From positions 1,315,323 through 1,379,322 of the forward strand of contig NZ_BMDC01000001.1 of the NCBI RefSeq assembly GCF_014635585.1: a stretch of 64,000 nt of DNA, given 5' to 3'. Source of the stretch: Rothia aerolata. GTDB lineage: Bacteria; Actinomycetota; Actinomycetes; Actinomycetales; Micrococcaceae. Each line of letters opens with the position of its first letter. Positions within the stretch are counted from its first letter, which is position 1. The position numbers and the translations under genes are program-made. This document shows, piece after piece, positions 1 to 8,403 of this stretch. The notes beneath the pieces were generated by a model, which saw only the letters and a list, made by a program, of their open reading frames with translations, made no database searches and had not been told where the DNA came from.

Positions 1-1
1 C

Positions 2-994
2 CGCCAAAGCCGTGAGCGGGAAGACGCCGTCGCCGAGGATGACCTCGACGTCGACACGCTCGCCCATGGACAGATAGATCGATTCGGTCTCCCAGGGCTG
101 GACAGGGAAGCCGTCGGTGTGGGTGACGGTCATGCGGTGACCACCGAGGGCCACCTTGAAGATGGTGTCACCGCCGGAGTTGATAAACCGCAGGCGGGCC
201 TTGTCGCCCGGGCGAGCCTTGAAGGTCCGGTGAGCACGGGGGATACGTCCGTTGATGAGGTAGTGCGGATACATCACATCGCCGGCATCCCCGCCAAGTA
301 CCTGATCCGGGGTGCCGTGCATCATCTGGTCGTGACCTCCCATTCCCATTCCCCCGTTATGGTCGCCCGAACCCATTCCGGTGAGCTTGTCGAGCTCATC
401 GTCGGGAGTGCCCTGAATGCCATCGACCCAGTCGTCGAGCACGATGGTCCACTCGACGTCCTGGTCCTCAGCGTCTTGCGGGTCACGGATAATCAGTGGG
501 GCGTGGAGGCCGCGATCAAGCTGCAGGCCGGTGTGGGAATGGTAGAAGTAGGTGCCACCGTGGGGGACTTCAAAAACATAGGAGAAAGACTCGCCAGGTT
601 CAATGGGGTTCTGAGTCATGCCGGGCACACCGTCGGCTGCGTTGTGGAGTGCGATGCCATGCCAGTGGATGGAGGTACTCTCAGGCAGTTCATTGGTGAT
701 ATCGACCTGGAGGACGTCGCCAGCGGTGGCCTCAATGGCCGCATCCCCGGTGTCAGAGACGTACCCCCATGTCTTGGCTTCGATGCCGCCGATATCCAGG
801 GAGAGGGGCCGGGCGGTCAGTGTCCGGCGCACCGTCGGCTCACCGAGCGCAGTGGGGGTGGGAATGGGGCGAAGGGAGGGACCTGATCCCGAGGCAGCGG
901 GTCCAGGGGCGCTGGTGCAGGCGGTCAGGGCCCCGGTGCCGGCGAGGACGAGCCCGCCGAGCAGAAACTGTCGTCGGGAAGACGCGTTTGTCAT
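2..994 (-). CDS. Tat-exported multicopper oxidase, partial (C-terminus beyond window)
   Basis: A periplasmic-type laccase/CueO-like multicopper oxidase, expected to oxidise Cu(I) outside the membrane. The minus-strand frame opens at ATG 994 behind an AGAAAGG ribosome site and runs off the left edge after 331 codons. The N-terminus has a twin-arginine motif (SRRQFLLGG, residues 6-14) followed by a lipobox-like LTAC (23-26), so it may be a Tat-exported lipoprotein. Two copper-ligand motifs are visible: HWHG (110-113) and YHSHTG (151-156), which fit the first cupredoxin domain. A Met/His-rich loop (about 207-227, MGMGGHDQMMH) is typical of copper-tolerance oxidases. The remaining copper motifs lie outside the window, so completeness cannot be judged. 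It sits 71 bp downstream of cueP on the same strand and is probably cotranscribed with it. Confidence 0.93.
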   Translation of the reverse strand, partial: MTNASSRRQFLLGGLVLAGTGALTACTSAPGPAASGSGPSLRPIPTPTALGEPTVRRTLTARPLSLDIGGIEAKTWGYVSDTGDAAIEATAGDVLQVDITNELPESTSIHWHGIALHNAADGVPGMTQNPIEPGESFSYVFEVPHGGTYFYHSHTGLQLDRGLHAPLIIRDPQDAEDQDVEWTIVLDDWVDGIQGTPDDELDKLTGMGSGDHNGGMGMGGHDQMMHGTPDQVLGGDAGDVMYPHYLINGRIPRAHRTFKARPGDKARLRFINSGGDTIFKVALGGHRMTVTHTDGFPVQPWETESIYLSMGERVDVEVILGDGVFPLTALA

Positions 995-1065
995 GATTTA
1001 ACCTTTCTTGGTGCAAGATTTCAGTGATACGGGAGACAGGTACAGGTGAGGACCCTGCTGAGCCA

Positions 1066-1641
1066 TCACGTCAGGCGCAGGTCTGTGACACAGGTGGCAC
1101 CGTCGTCGGTGGTGGAAAACTCCGTGGTGCCGGTACGCCCCTGGTAGCTGACCTCAATCAGGCCGGTGGTATCATCAGGAAGCCAGAAGCCAATAAACCC
1201 ATTGTCGAAGGTGGTTGTCGCCTCGTCCACCAGCACCTCACCGGTCGCCTCATCGGTGATCGTGACCTGGATATCCTCATTGTTGAGTTCCCCCAGGCAG
1301 GTCGTGAGGCTGTGGTAGAAGCAGTCGTGGGTGGAGGTGAGATAGGGTGCGATCGAGACATACGTCTGATTGTCGGGAAGATCGACCACGACTTCCTGGT
1401 CATCGCTCGAGAGCAGCAGTTCATCGGCACGCACTGAGGCGATCAGATCCGTGGGACGCTCAGTGACCTTCTGCCGGTCGAGGTGATCAATGATCTCCAC
1501 CGCGTCCATGTCGGCCAGGCCATGGGTAGTCAGGAATGTATCCTGGGACACTGTCCCGTCGGCGGTGGGTTCCGGGTCGGCGGCCGAACACCCCGTGAGG
1601 GCGAGGGCAAGGGCGGCGGCTGCGATCGCTGCTCGTTTCAC
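1066..1641 (-). CDS. cueP: CueP-family periplasmic copper-binding lipoprotein
   Basis: CueP proteins bind or reduce copper in the envelope. I choose the GTG at 1641 because AAGGAG lies 7 nt upstream and the protein then starts with a clean lipoprotein signal (lipobox LTGC, residues 15-18); the longer frame from 1701 adds 20 residues without a signal. The 191-residue product carries the family signatures DCFYHSLTTC (106-115) and a third cysteine near the end (ATCVTDL, 183-189). The central stretch ERPTDLIASVRADEL (61-75) also resembles CueP of enteric bacteria as I remember it. Its neighbours are the oxidase downstream and copRS divergent upstream, a layout like copper loci of corynebacteria. 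Confidence 0.88.
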   Translation of the reverse strand: MKRAAIAAAALALALTGCSAADPEPTADGTVSQDTFLTTHGLADMDAVEIIDHLDRQKVTERPTDLIASVRADELLLSSDDQEVVVDLPDNQTYVSIAPYLTSTHDCFYHSLTTCLGELNNEDIQVTITDEATGEVLVDEATTTFDNGFIGFWLPDDTTGLIEVSYQGRTGTTEFSTTDDGATCVTDLRLT

Positions 1642-1701
1642 GTCAATCTCCTTGGATCGTGGTAAGACCGTGAGAAGACACCGTCTCAAGGTCGATGCCA
1701 T

Positions 1702-2035
1702 ACCTTATGTCTAACACGGGTGCCTGACGGACTAGAAAACAAAAACCCTGCTCACAGCACTATGACAGGGCGAAAAGGGGGTGAATTCGGTGGGCTGGGT
1801 CACCACCCCACAGCCGTGGGCGATGTCCTTCTACCCGCCCCGGATATGCGGTGCAGGCAGTGAAATCCCTGGTGGCACCTGCTGAACCGGCCAGTGGAGG
1901 CGATGCCGCCGGCCCGGGGTGGGGCACAGGGGTGACGGCGGTCGAAGGGTGATGTTTGAAGATTTGATGAAGATTTCCCCGCCGGGCACTGAGCGAGGGT
2001 GGTATTCCCCCCTGGCCGGAGCGATACTGGGGTCT
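1702..2035. other. Divergent intergenic region cueP / copR
   Basis: No gene is seen in these 334 bp. The region holds the divergent promoters of the cueP-oxidase pair and copRS. Towards copR it carries the tandem TGAAGATTT box and, further down, GATACT (2023-2028). That hexamer is placed so that a transcript could start at or next to the copR ATG. A small CCCTG/CAGGG inverted repeat lies near 1747-1771. Confidence 0.6.
1957..1976 (+). promoter_or_regulatory. CopR-type tandem binding site
   Basis: TGAAGATTT occurs twice (1957-1965 and 1968-1976) with 2 nt between, an 11-bp period expected for an OmpR-family dimer. As I recall, the copper-responsive regulator CopR of Corynebacterium glutamicum recognises exactly this tandem sequence. 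Here it lies about 60 bp before the copR start, between copRS and the divergent cueP-oxidase genes, so it could control both. Function is inferred. Confidence 0.8.
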
Positions 2036-2758
2036 ATGGCTGACTACACACCGACCACCGCCACGCCCCCGGGGCGGGTGCTGGTCGTCGATGATGAACA
2101 ACCCCTGGCTCAGATGGTGGCCTCCTACCTCATCCGGGCCGGCTTCGATACCCGCCAGGCTCACACCGGCACCCAGGCCGTGGACGAGGCCCGTCGCTTT
2201 TCCCCCGATGTTGTGGTGCTGGATCTGGGGCTACCCGAACTCGACGGCCTGGAGGTGTGCCGACGGATTCGCACCTTCTCGGACTGCTACATCCTCATGC
2301 TCACCGCGCGTGGCAGCGAGGACGACAAGATCAGCGGTTTGACCCTGGGGGCGGATGACTACATCACCAAACCTTTTAGCATCCGAGAACTGGTGACCCG
2401 GGTGCATGCGGTGCTGCGCCGCCCGCGCACCAGCACCACCCCACCGCAGGTGACCACCCCCTTGATCGTTGGTGACCTCATCCTTGACCCCGTCGCCCAT
2501 CAGGTGCGGGTGGGGGAGACGACCGTGGAGCTCACCCGCACGGAGTTCGAGCTGCTGGTTGCCCTGGCTCTGCGCCCCGGCCAGGTGCTGACCCGCCACG
2601 ACCTGGTCACCGAGGTCTGGGACACCACCTGGGTCGGTGATGAACGCATCGTCGATGTCCACATCGGCAACTTGCGTCGCAAGCTCGGCACCGACACCCG
2701 GGGCCGGGGGTTTATCGACACCGTGCGTGGCGTGGGCTACCGGGTGGGGCAGCCATGA
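2036..2758 (+). CDS. copR: Copper-responsive OmpR-family response regulator
   Basis: A two-component response regulator of 240 residues. The receiver domain has VVDDE (17-21), the phosphoacceptor aspartate in VLDLGLP (D63), LTARG near 90 and the TKPFS lysine motif. A winged-helix DNA-binding domain follows (about 140-236, ending IDTVRGVGYRV). I start at ATG 2036: the upstream extension from 1919 runs through the regulatory repeat and shows no homology-like sequence. No Shine-Dalgarno precedes 2036, and a GATACT hexamer ends 7 nt upstream, so the mRNA may be leaderless. copS overlaps the stop by ATGA. The copper role is inferred from the tandem TGAAGATTT box and the flanking copper genes. Confidence 0.88.
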   Translation: MADYTPTTATPPGRVLVVDDEQPLAQMVASYLIRAGFDTRQAHTGTQAVDEARRFSPDVVVLDLGLPELDGLEVCRRIRTFSDCYILMLTARGSEDDKISGLTLGADDYITKPFSIRELVTRVHAVLRRPRTSTTPPQVTTPLIVGDLILDPVAHQVRVGETTVELTRTEFELLVALALRPGQVLTRHDLVTEVWDTTWVGDERIVDVHIGNLRRKLGTDTRGRGFIDTVRGVGYRVGQP

Positions 2759-3882
2759 ATCACGGACCCGGCCTGACCTTCCGCTTCCTGGCCGCCCAGG
2801 TGTTGGTCGTGGTGATTAGCCTGCTGGTGGCTGCGGCCGTGGCCACGATGGTGGGCCCGACCCTGTTCCATGATCATATGTTGATGACCGACCAGGAGGA
2901 CCCCTCGCTGGAGCTGCTCCATGCCGAGCAGGCCTACCGGGACGCCAGCCTGATCACCCTGGCCGTCGCCCTGCCCACCGCCTTGATCAGCGCCCTGCTG
3001 GCCAGCCTGTGGTTGTCGCGTCGCCTGCGCACCCCCCTGCAGAATCTCACCCGCGCCGCTACCAGCCTGACGGCCGGCAACTACCGTATCCACGTGCCCG
3101 CCGGAGAAGCAGGCCCCGAGGTCACCACCCTGGCGCATGCCTTCAACACCATGGCCGACCGGCTGGAACGCACCGAACAGGTCCGCCGCCAGATGCTCTC
3201 TGATCTAGCCCACGAAATGGGCACCCCCTTATCGGTGCTCAAGGTCTACCTCGATGGCCTCCAGGACGGGGTTGTGGACTGGAATAATGCCACCCACACG
3301 ATCATGGCTGATCAACTCGCCCGCCTGACCCGGTTGATGGAAGACATCGACGATGTCTCCCGGGCCCAGGAACACCGGATCGATTTGGACCTGGCGGAGG
3401 AAGGGCTCGGGGATCTGCTCCATACCGCCGCTGCTGCCGCGGGGGAAGCTTATGCTGACAAAGGCGTCGATTTACAGGTCGAGACCATTACGGACACCGC
3501 CCGGGTGCTCGTGGACCGGCAACGCTTCGGCCAGGTGATGAGCAATCTCCTGTCGAACGCGCTACGGCACACCCCGGCCGGCGGGCAGGTCCGGATCAGC
3601 GTCCACCGACAGGAGGCATCCACCGCGCTCATCCACGTCGCCGATGACGGCGAGGGCATCCCACCTGGCCAGCTCGGACACATCTTCGAACGCTTCTACC
3701 GGGGGGATGCCGCCCGTAGCCGGGACAACGGCGGGGCCGGTATCGGTCTGACCATCTCCAAGGCATTGATCGAGGCCCACGGCGGCACTCTCACCGCCAC
3801 CTCCCCCGGACCCGGTCGCGGAGCGGTGTTTACCCTCCTCCTCCCGCTGTCCCCTCCCGACAGTGAGGAGGCTGCTCGGTGA
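2755..3882 (+). CDS. copS: Copper-sensing histidine kinase
   Basis: A 375-residue sensor kinase translationally coupled to copR. Two membrane helices (about 11-33 and 66-87) flank a short outside loop of roughly 30 residues containing FHDHMLM (38-44). These His/Met residues are plausible copper ligands. A HAMP linker (about 88-140), the H-box LAHEMGTP with phospho-histidine H153, the N-box SNLLSNALRHTP, and G-boxes DDGEGIPP and GAGIGLTISKAL follow. All catalytic motifs are intact. The sensor loop is far shorter than a typical Cache or PAS sensor domain, in keeping with direct metal binding at the membrane surface. Metal specificity is inferred. Confidence 0.87.
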   Translation: MNHGPGLTFRFLAAQVLVVVISLLVAAAVATMVGPTLFHDHMLMTDQEDPSLELLHAEQAYRDASLITLAVALPTALISALLASLWLSRRLRTPLQNLTRAATSLTAGNYRIHVPAGEAGPEVTTLAHAFNTMADRLERTEQVRRQMLSDLAHEMGTPLSVLKVYLDGLQDGVVDWNNATHTIMADQLARLTRLMEDIDDVSRAQEHRIDLDLAEEGLGDLLHTAAAAAGEAYADKGVDLQVETITDTARVLVDRQRFGQVMSNLLSNALRHTPAGGQVRISVHRQEASTALIHVADDGEGIPPGQLGHIFERFYRGDAARSRDNGGAGIGLTISKALIEAHGGTLTATSPGPGRGAVFTLLLPLSPPDSEEAAR

Positions 3883-3929
3883 CCGTACCCTGCCCCGCGT
3901 GAGGGCCGTGCCCTCCCCCCCCCTTCCAA

Positions 3930-3950
3930 ATATACCCCCCTGGGGTATAT
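3930..3950. promoter_or_regulatory. CsoR-like copper operator and promoter of copZ-copB
   Basis: A perfect 9-bp inverted repeat, ATATACCCC / GGGGTATAT, with a 3-nt centre. A possible -10 element TATGCT (3948-3953) overlaps the right arm, so a bound repressor would block RNA polymerase. An almost identical palindrome precedes csoR at 52375-52393. G-tract operators of this shape are typical of CsoR repressors. No csoR gene lies in the island, so control by the csoR at 52404 is possible but inferred. Confidence 0.75.
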
Positions 3951-3998
3951 GCTAGAGGGTAGCATCGTCGCATCCCGCCAACCCGTAGGAGCTTTCCC

Positions 3999-4328
3999 AT
4001 GACGACCACCTCCCCGCCCCGCCTCTTGCCGATGGCCTCCCACGGCTGCAGCTGTTGCGAGCCTGCCTCACGTACCGGCACCGCCTCCATCCCTGCCGCC
4101 AACGACTCGTCAGCAGGAGGGTCCTCCCCTAGCTACCAGGTCACCGGTCTGACCTGCGGGCACTGCGCGAAAAGCGTGATCCAGGCCCTTCAGGCTCTTC
4201 CCCAGGTCGACGACGTCCAGGTTGATCTCGCTACTGGTGGTGTTTCCACCGTCACGGTCACCGGTGTCGTACCTCCGGAGATGGTTCGCCGGGCCATCGA
4301 GGAGGCTGGCTACGCCGTCTTATCCTGA
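3999..4328 (+). CDS. CopZ-like copper chaperone with Cys-rich N-terminal extension
   Basis: A 109-residue heavy-metal-associated protein that should carry Cu(I) to the downstream ATPase. The HMA domain (about 45-109) has the metal site GLTCGHC and ends with the usual EEAGYAV. Ahead of it lies an unusual extension of about 40 residues with HGCSCCE (residues 15-21), which could add a second metal site. AGGAGCTTTCCC precedes ATG 3999. It follows the CsoR-like palindrome and sits 51 bp before copB, forming an operon. It shares the HMA motif but not the extension with the 71-residue CopZ at 52787. Confidence 0.85.
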   Translation: MTTTSPPRLLPMASHGCSCCEPASRTGTASIPAANDSSAGGSSPSYQVTGLTCGHCAKSVIQALQALPQVDDVQVDLATGGVSTVTVTGVVPPEMVRRAIEEAGYAVLS

Positions 4329-4379
4329 TCAGTTTTACCAATCACCTCAGCCCCGACCGGGTTGAGCGGAAGGAACCTA

Positions 4380-6614
4380 ATGAGCACTCCCCACCGTTCC
4401 GGTAATCACCATGGTGATCACCCCGCTCCGGAAACAGACCACACCCGCCACCCGGATTATGCCAGCCACGAGCACCACGCAGATGCTGACACCCATGGCC
4501 AGGCGATGCCCTACGATCACCCGCACTCCGTCCTGGACGAAGACCACCACGTTCATGGTCACGGCGAACACGCCGGGCACAGTACCGCAATGTTTCGTGA
4601 CCGCTTCTGGTGGTCACTGATTCTGTCCATTCCCGTCGTTATTTTCAGCCCCATGGTCGCCCACCTGCTCGGCTACCACCTCCCGGCATTCCCCGGATCC
4701 ACCTGGATCCCCCCGGTACTGGGTACGATTATCTTCGTCTACGGCGGAACGCCTTTCCTCAAGGGCGGATGGACGGAACTGAAATCCCGCCAACCCGGGA
4801 TGATGCTCCTGATTGCCATGGCCATCACCGTGGCGTTTGTCGCCTCCTGGGTCACCACTCTGGGGCTGGGCGGTTTTGACATGGACTTCTGGTGGGAGCT
4901 GGCCCTGCTGGTGACCATCATGCTGCTGGGCCACTGGCTGGAGATGCGCGCTCTCGGGGCCGCGTCCTCCGCGCTTGATGCGCTGGCTGCCCTGCTGCCG
5001 GATGAGGCCGAGAAAGTCATCGACGGGACCACCCGCACCGTGGCCATCTCCGAGCTGGTCGTCGACGACGTCGTGCTGGTGAGGGCCGGTGCCCGGGTGC
5101 CGGCCGACGGAACCATCCTCGACGGAGCCGCCGAATTCGATGAGGCGATGATCACCGGCGAATCCCGCCCCGTCTTCCGCGACACCGGTGACAAGGTGGT
5201 TGCCGGTACCGTGGCCACCGACAACTCCGTCCGCATCCGTGTGGAGGCTACCGGCGGGGACACCACCCTGGCCGGGATCCAACGCATGGTTGCCGACGCC
5301 CAGGAGTCCTCCTCCCGGGCCCAGGCCCTGGCGGATCGGGCGGCGGCGTTGTTGTTCTGGTTCGCGCTGATCTCCGCTCTGATCACCGCGGTGGTGTGGA
5401 CCATCATCGGCAGCCCGGACGATGCCGTGGTGCGCACGGTCACGGTGCTGGTCATCGCCTGTCCGCACGCCCTGGGCCTGGCGATTCCGCTGGTCATTGC
5501 GATCTCCAGCGAGCGGGCCGCGAAATCTGGGGTGCTCATCAAGGACCGGATGGCGCTCGAGCGGATGCGCACCATCGACGTGGTGCTCTTCGACAAAACC
5601 GGCACCCTGACCGAGGGTGCGCACGCGGTCACCGGTGTCGCGGCAGCTGTCGGCGTTACCGAGGGCGAGCTGCTGGCCCTGGCCGCCGCCGCGGAGGCCG
5701 ACAGCGAGCACCCCGTGGCCCGCGCCATCGTGGCGGCCGCGGCCACCCATCCCGAGGCCTCCCGTCGGCAAATCCGTGCAACTGGTTTCAGCGCCGCCTC
5801 CGGCCGGGGGGTCCGGGCCACTGTCGATGGCGCTGAGATTCGCGTGGGCGGGCCGAACATGCTGCGCGAGTTCAACCTCACCGCCCCGGCCGAGCTCACC
5901 GACACCACCAGCGCCTGGACCGGGCGCGGGGCCGGTGTGCTCCATATTGTCCGCGACGGTCAGATCATCGGCGCGGTGGCCGTCGAGGACAAGATCCGCC
6001 CCGAATCCCGCGCCGCCGTGCAAGCCCTGCAGGATCGCGGGGTGAAGGTCGCGATGATCACCGGTGACGCGCAGCAGGTGGCCCAGGCGGTTGGCCAGGA
6101 CCTGGGGATCGATGAGGTCTTCGCCGAGGTCCTGCCCCAGGACAAGGACACCAAGGTCACCCAGTTACAGGAGCGTGGCCTGAGCGTGGCCATGGTCGGC
6201 GACGGTGTCAACGACGCCCCGGCCCTGGCCCGCGCCGAGGTCGGCATCGCTATCGGGGCCGGCACGGATGTGGCGATGGAATCCGCCGGAGTGGTCCTGG
6301 CCAGTGACGATCCCCGGGCAGTGTTGTCAATGATTGAGCTCTCGCGGGCCAGCTACCGCAAGATGATCCAGAACCTGATCTGGGCCTCTGGCTACAACAT
6401 CCTCGCCGTGCCGCTGGCCGCCGGAGTGCTCGCCTCGATCGGGTTCGTGCTGTCCCCGGCCGTGGGCGCGATCTTGATGTCTGCCTCGACCATCGTGGTG
6501 GCCCTGAACGCCCAGCTGTTGCGCCGGATTGATCTGGACCCGGCCCACCTGGCTCCCACCAGTCCGAAGGAGGAACACACCACGCCTACTCCGGCATCCA
6601 CTGCCGTCCACTGA
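4380..6614 (+). CDS. copB: CPH-type copper-exporting P1B ATPase (CopB class)
   Basis: A 744-residue heavy-metal pump. The start is ATG 4380 behind GGAAGGAAC; a TTG 18 nt upstream lacks a ribosome site. The cytoplasmic N-terminus (about residues 1-70) is very His-rich instead of having a CxxC domain. The membrane metal site is CPH (361-363), which marks the P1B-3/CopB class as opposed to the CPC of CopA. The actuator TGES (259-262), phosphorylation site DKTGT (D405), SEHPVA nucleotide-binding motif and GDGVNDAP (607 onward) are intact. It is cotranscribed with the chaperone and probably with the DUF305 gene. The window thus encodes two copper ATPase classes, this one and the CPC type at 53100. 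Confidence 0.94.
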   Translation: MSTPHRSGNHHGDHPAPETDHTRHPDYASHEHHADADTHGQAMPYDHPHSVLDEDHHVHGHGEHAGHSTAMFRDRFWWSLILSIPVVIFSPMVAHLLGYHLPAFPGSTWIPPVLGTIIFVYGGTPFLKGGWTELKSRQPGMMLLIAMAITVAFVASWVTTLGLGGFDMDFWWELALLVTIMLLGHWLEMRALGAASSALDALAALLPDEAEKVIDGTTRTVAISELVVDDVVLVRAGARVPADGTILDGAAEFDEAMITGESRPVFRDTGDKVVAGTVATDNSVRIRVEATGGDTTLAGIQRMVADAQESSSRAQALADRAAALLFWFALISALITAVVWTIIGSPDDAVVRTVTVLVIACPHALGLAIPLVIAISSERAAKSGVLIKDRMALERMRTIDVVLFDKTGTLTEGAHAVTGVAAAVGVTEGELLALAAAAEADSEHPVARAIVAAAATHPEASRRQIRATGFSAASGRGVRATVDGAEIRVGGPNMLREFNLTAPAELTDTTSAWTGRGAGVLHIVRDGQIIGAVAVEDKIRPESRAAVQALQDRGVKVAMITGDAQQVAQAVGQDLGIDEVFAEVLPQDKDTKVTQLQERGLSVAMVGDGVNDAPALARAEVGIAIGAGTDVAMESAGVVLASDDPRAVLSMIELSRASYRKMIQNLIWASGYNILAVPLAAGVLASIGFVLSPAVGAILMSASTIVVALNAQLLRRIDLDPAHLAPTSPKEEHTTPTPASTAVH

Positions 6615-6661
6615 TTCACCACTTCTCTCCACTGCCCCATATGACGCTGAAAGGCTCCACT

Positions 6662-7318
6662 ATGAAGCGCACCCTTGTTCTTTCCACTCTCGCCGTGGCC
6701 TCCGCCCTGGCGCTGGCCGCCTGCGGTGAGGCCACTGACGCCACCACCGACGCCACCACCTCTGCCACCAGCACTGCAACGACTACACCTGAGACGACCG
6801 AGACCACCACGGCGACGACTGAGGCGGACGGGGAGATCTCCGCCGATCACAACGACGCGGACATCATGTTTGCCCAGATGATGATCCCCCATCACCAGCA
6901 GGCCGTGGAGATGAGTGAGATGCTCCTGGCCAAGGAGGGTATCCCCGCCCAGGTCGTGGAGTTTGCCCAGGGGGTTATTGACGCCCAGGGACCGGAGATT
7001 GACCGGATGAACGCCATGCTCGAGGCCTGGGACCAGCAGCCGGTCACCGACTCTGGTGGCATGGATCATGGCAAGATGGGTGGCATGAGCGGGATGATGA
7101 GCCAGGAGGACATGGCAGCCCTTGAGGAAGCCCAAGGCACCGAGGCTGCCCGCCTCTACCTGGAGCAGATGACCACCCACCACGAAGGTGCGGTCGACAT
7201 GGCCCGTGACGAGGTTGCTGACGGCCAGAATCCCCATGCGATCACCCTGGCCGAACAAGTTATCAGCGACCAGGAGGCCGAGATCGCCCAGATGCAGCAG
7301 ATGCTCACTGACCTATGA
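6662..7318 (+). CDS. DUF305 lipoprotein, probable periplasmic copper-binding protein
   Basis: A 218-residue secreted lipoprotein. I use ATG 6662 behind AAAGG; the signal peptide ends in a lipobox LAAC. A Thr/Ala-rich linker (about 20-55) leads to a DUF305 ferritin-like helical domain. It has two His/Met segments: MFAQMMIPHHQQAVEM in the first half and MTTHHEGAVDMA in the second. A Met/His/Gly loop (GGMDHGKMGGMSGMM) sits between them. Proteins of this family are found with copper ATPases, and the cyanobacterial member CopM binds copper. It lies 47 bp after copB in the same direction and most likely belongs to the same operon. Confidence 0.9.
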   Translation: MKRTLVLSTLAVASALALAACGEATDATTDATTSATSTATTTPETTETTTATTEADGEISADHNDADIMFAQMMIPHHQQAVEMSEMLLAKEGIPAQVVEFAQGVIDAQGPEIDRMNAMLEAWDQQPVTDSGGMDHGKMGGMSGMMSQEDMAALEEAQGTEAARLYLEQMTTHHEGAVDMARDEVADGQNPHAITLAEQVISDQEAEIAQMQQMLTDL

Positions 7319-7385
7319 CAGGTGCCCGTCTTTTTCTGATCCCGAGGACAGGAATCTGAAAAAGAGGGATAACCGTGACGATTGC

Positions 7386-7426
7386 CACCTGCTGCGGGCG
7401 ATGGGTCGTTGTCACCGCAGCAGGTG
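7386..7426. terminator. Inverted repeat after the copper operon
   Basis: A perfect 12-bp stem, CACCTGCTGCGG / CCGCAGCAGGTG, with a 17-nt loop, located 67 bp after the DUF305 stop. No T-run follows, so it may be a weak or factor-dependent terminator, or part of the mobile element whose recombinase remnant begins at 7513. Confidence 0.5.
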
Positions 7427-7512
7427 CACCGGGGTGGATGTTTCTTCTCCCTCTGGTCGCACCGCTGAGGAAAGGGGTAAGCTCCTGTGTCCAGACTCTT
7501 GGAGGACTAGGA

Positions 7513-8024
7513 CTATAAAGAAGAATCCGCGTCTTTGATTCTTCGGTAGAGCGTCGCACGGGACATCCCCATATCCTTGGCAACTTGGGTTGCAGGTTCG
7601 CTGGCTTGGATGAGTTTGGATGCGGTGCGGATTTGGGATTCGGCGAAGGTGGAGCGTCGGCCACCGGGGTCGCCGCCGGTGGTGCGGCGTTTGGTGACGG
7701 AGTCGGTGATGCGTTCGCGTTTGATCTCTAGTTCCATTTGGGCCAGGGCTGCCATGACGGTGAAGACCATGGCGCCCATGGGTGTTTTAGTATCCACATC
7801 ACCACCACCCAGGTTGAGCACGCGCAAACCGGTATTGCGATTTCGTAGTTCCTCGGCGAGTTCGAGTATTTTCTGGGTGGAGCGCCCGAGCCTGTCCAAA
7901 GTGGTGATCACGAGCGTGTCACCCGGATGCAGTGCGGTCAGTGCTTTATCCTAGCCGGGTCGTTTGGCCAGTGCGCCGGAGAGGCCATGGTCGGTGTAGA
8001 GGTCATCGCGCCGTAGGGAGGCAT
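7513..8024 (-). pseudogene. Serine recombinase/resolvase remnant, nonsense-mutated and N-terminally truncated
   Basis: The minus-strand frame reads as a Tn3-type resolvase: DLYTDHGLSGALAKRPG, then a stop (TAG at 7953-7951) where this family has a conserved tryptophan, then DKALTALHPGDTLVITTLDRLGRS and on to a complete helix-turn-helix C-terminus (ATQVAKDMGMSRATLYRRI). Reading through the stop restores the family sequence, so it looks like a TGG to TAG change. The N-terminus with the catalytic serine (Y-x-R-V-S-T) is missing; homology stops near 8020, where the next gene's ribosome site begins. The element is therefore dead. It marks the right edge of the presumed copper island. Confidence 0.85.
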
Positions 8025-8025
8025 G

Positions 8026-8403
8026 ATGCCTAAGACATGGACAAGTGGCCCTGTTTCTGAATTTGAACTAGCTGTTGCAGGGGAGGTAAAGGCCTGGATG
8101 GGAAGACGTGGACTAAGTGCCCGTCAACTGGCAGACAAAATAGGCATGGCCCACTCTGCTTTGTCAAAGAGACTTCGAGGAGTAAGCGCGTTTACCATCA
8201 ACGACTTAGGTGTGATTGCGGCACATATGGGAATCACCCTCGGACAGCTTCTTGGTTCTGTAGTTGATGTACCTCTCACCGGTGAAGATGCAGAAAACCC
8301 CGCTCCGGCATCGCCGGAACGGGGTGAATCTGATGAAGATGTGCGCCCTGTGGGGCTCGAACCCACGACCCACGGATTAAAAGTCCGATGCTCTACCAAC
8401 TGA
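8026..8403 (+). CDS. Small XRE-family helix-turn-helix protein, 3' end probably hybrid
   Basis: A 125-residue ORF whose first 80 residues contain a lambda-repressor-like helix-turn-helix (LSARQLADKIGMAHSALSKR, about 29-48). GGGAGG lies just upstream; ATG 8026 gives better spacing than 8023. The last 35 codons run through the tRNA-Lys terminator hairpin (8298-8324) and into the tRNA gene, read on the opposite strand. The C-terminus is thus probably accidental. I infer that a mobile-element regulator lost its own stop when the element joined the tRNA-Lys flank. Codon use is more A+T-rich than in its neighbours. It may still make a functional repressor domain. Confidence 0.6.
   Translation: MPKTWTSGPVSEFELAVAGEVKAWMGRRGLSARQLADKIGMAHSALSKRLRGVSAFTINDLGVIAAHMGITLGQLLGSVVDVPLTGEDAENPAPASPERGESDEDVRPVGLEPTTHGLKVRCSTN
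8298..8324 (-). terminator. Rho-independent terminator of tRNA-Lys
   Basis: Read on the minus strand, a 12-bp stem with one mismatch (CCCCGTTCCGGC / GCCGGAGCGGGG, loop GAT) is followed by TTTTCTG. It begins 17 nt after the tRNA 3' end, as expected for a monocistronic tRNA terminator. Confidence 0.85.

Noticed and set aside
119..886. 255-codon plus-strand frame
   Set aside because: It is antisense to the multicopper oxidase, which has HWHG and YHSHTG motifs, a Tat signal and a ribosome site.
4614..6023. 469-codon minus-strand frame
   Set aside because: A Gly/His/Asp-rich shadow of the CopB ATPase; no motif, caused by GC-rich codon structure.
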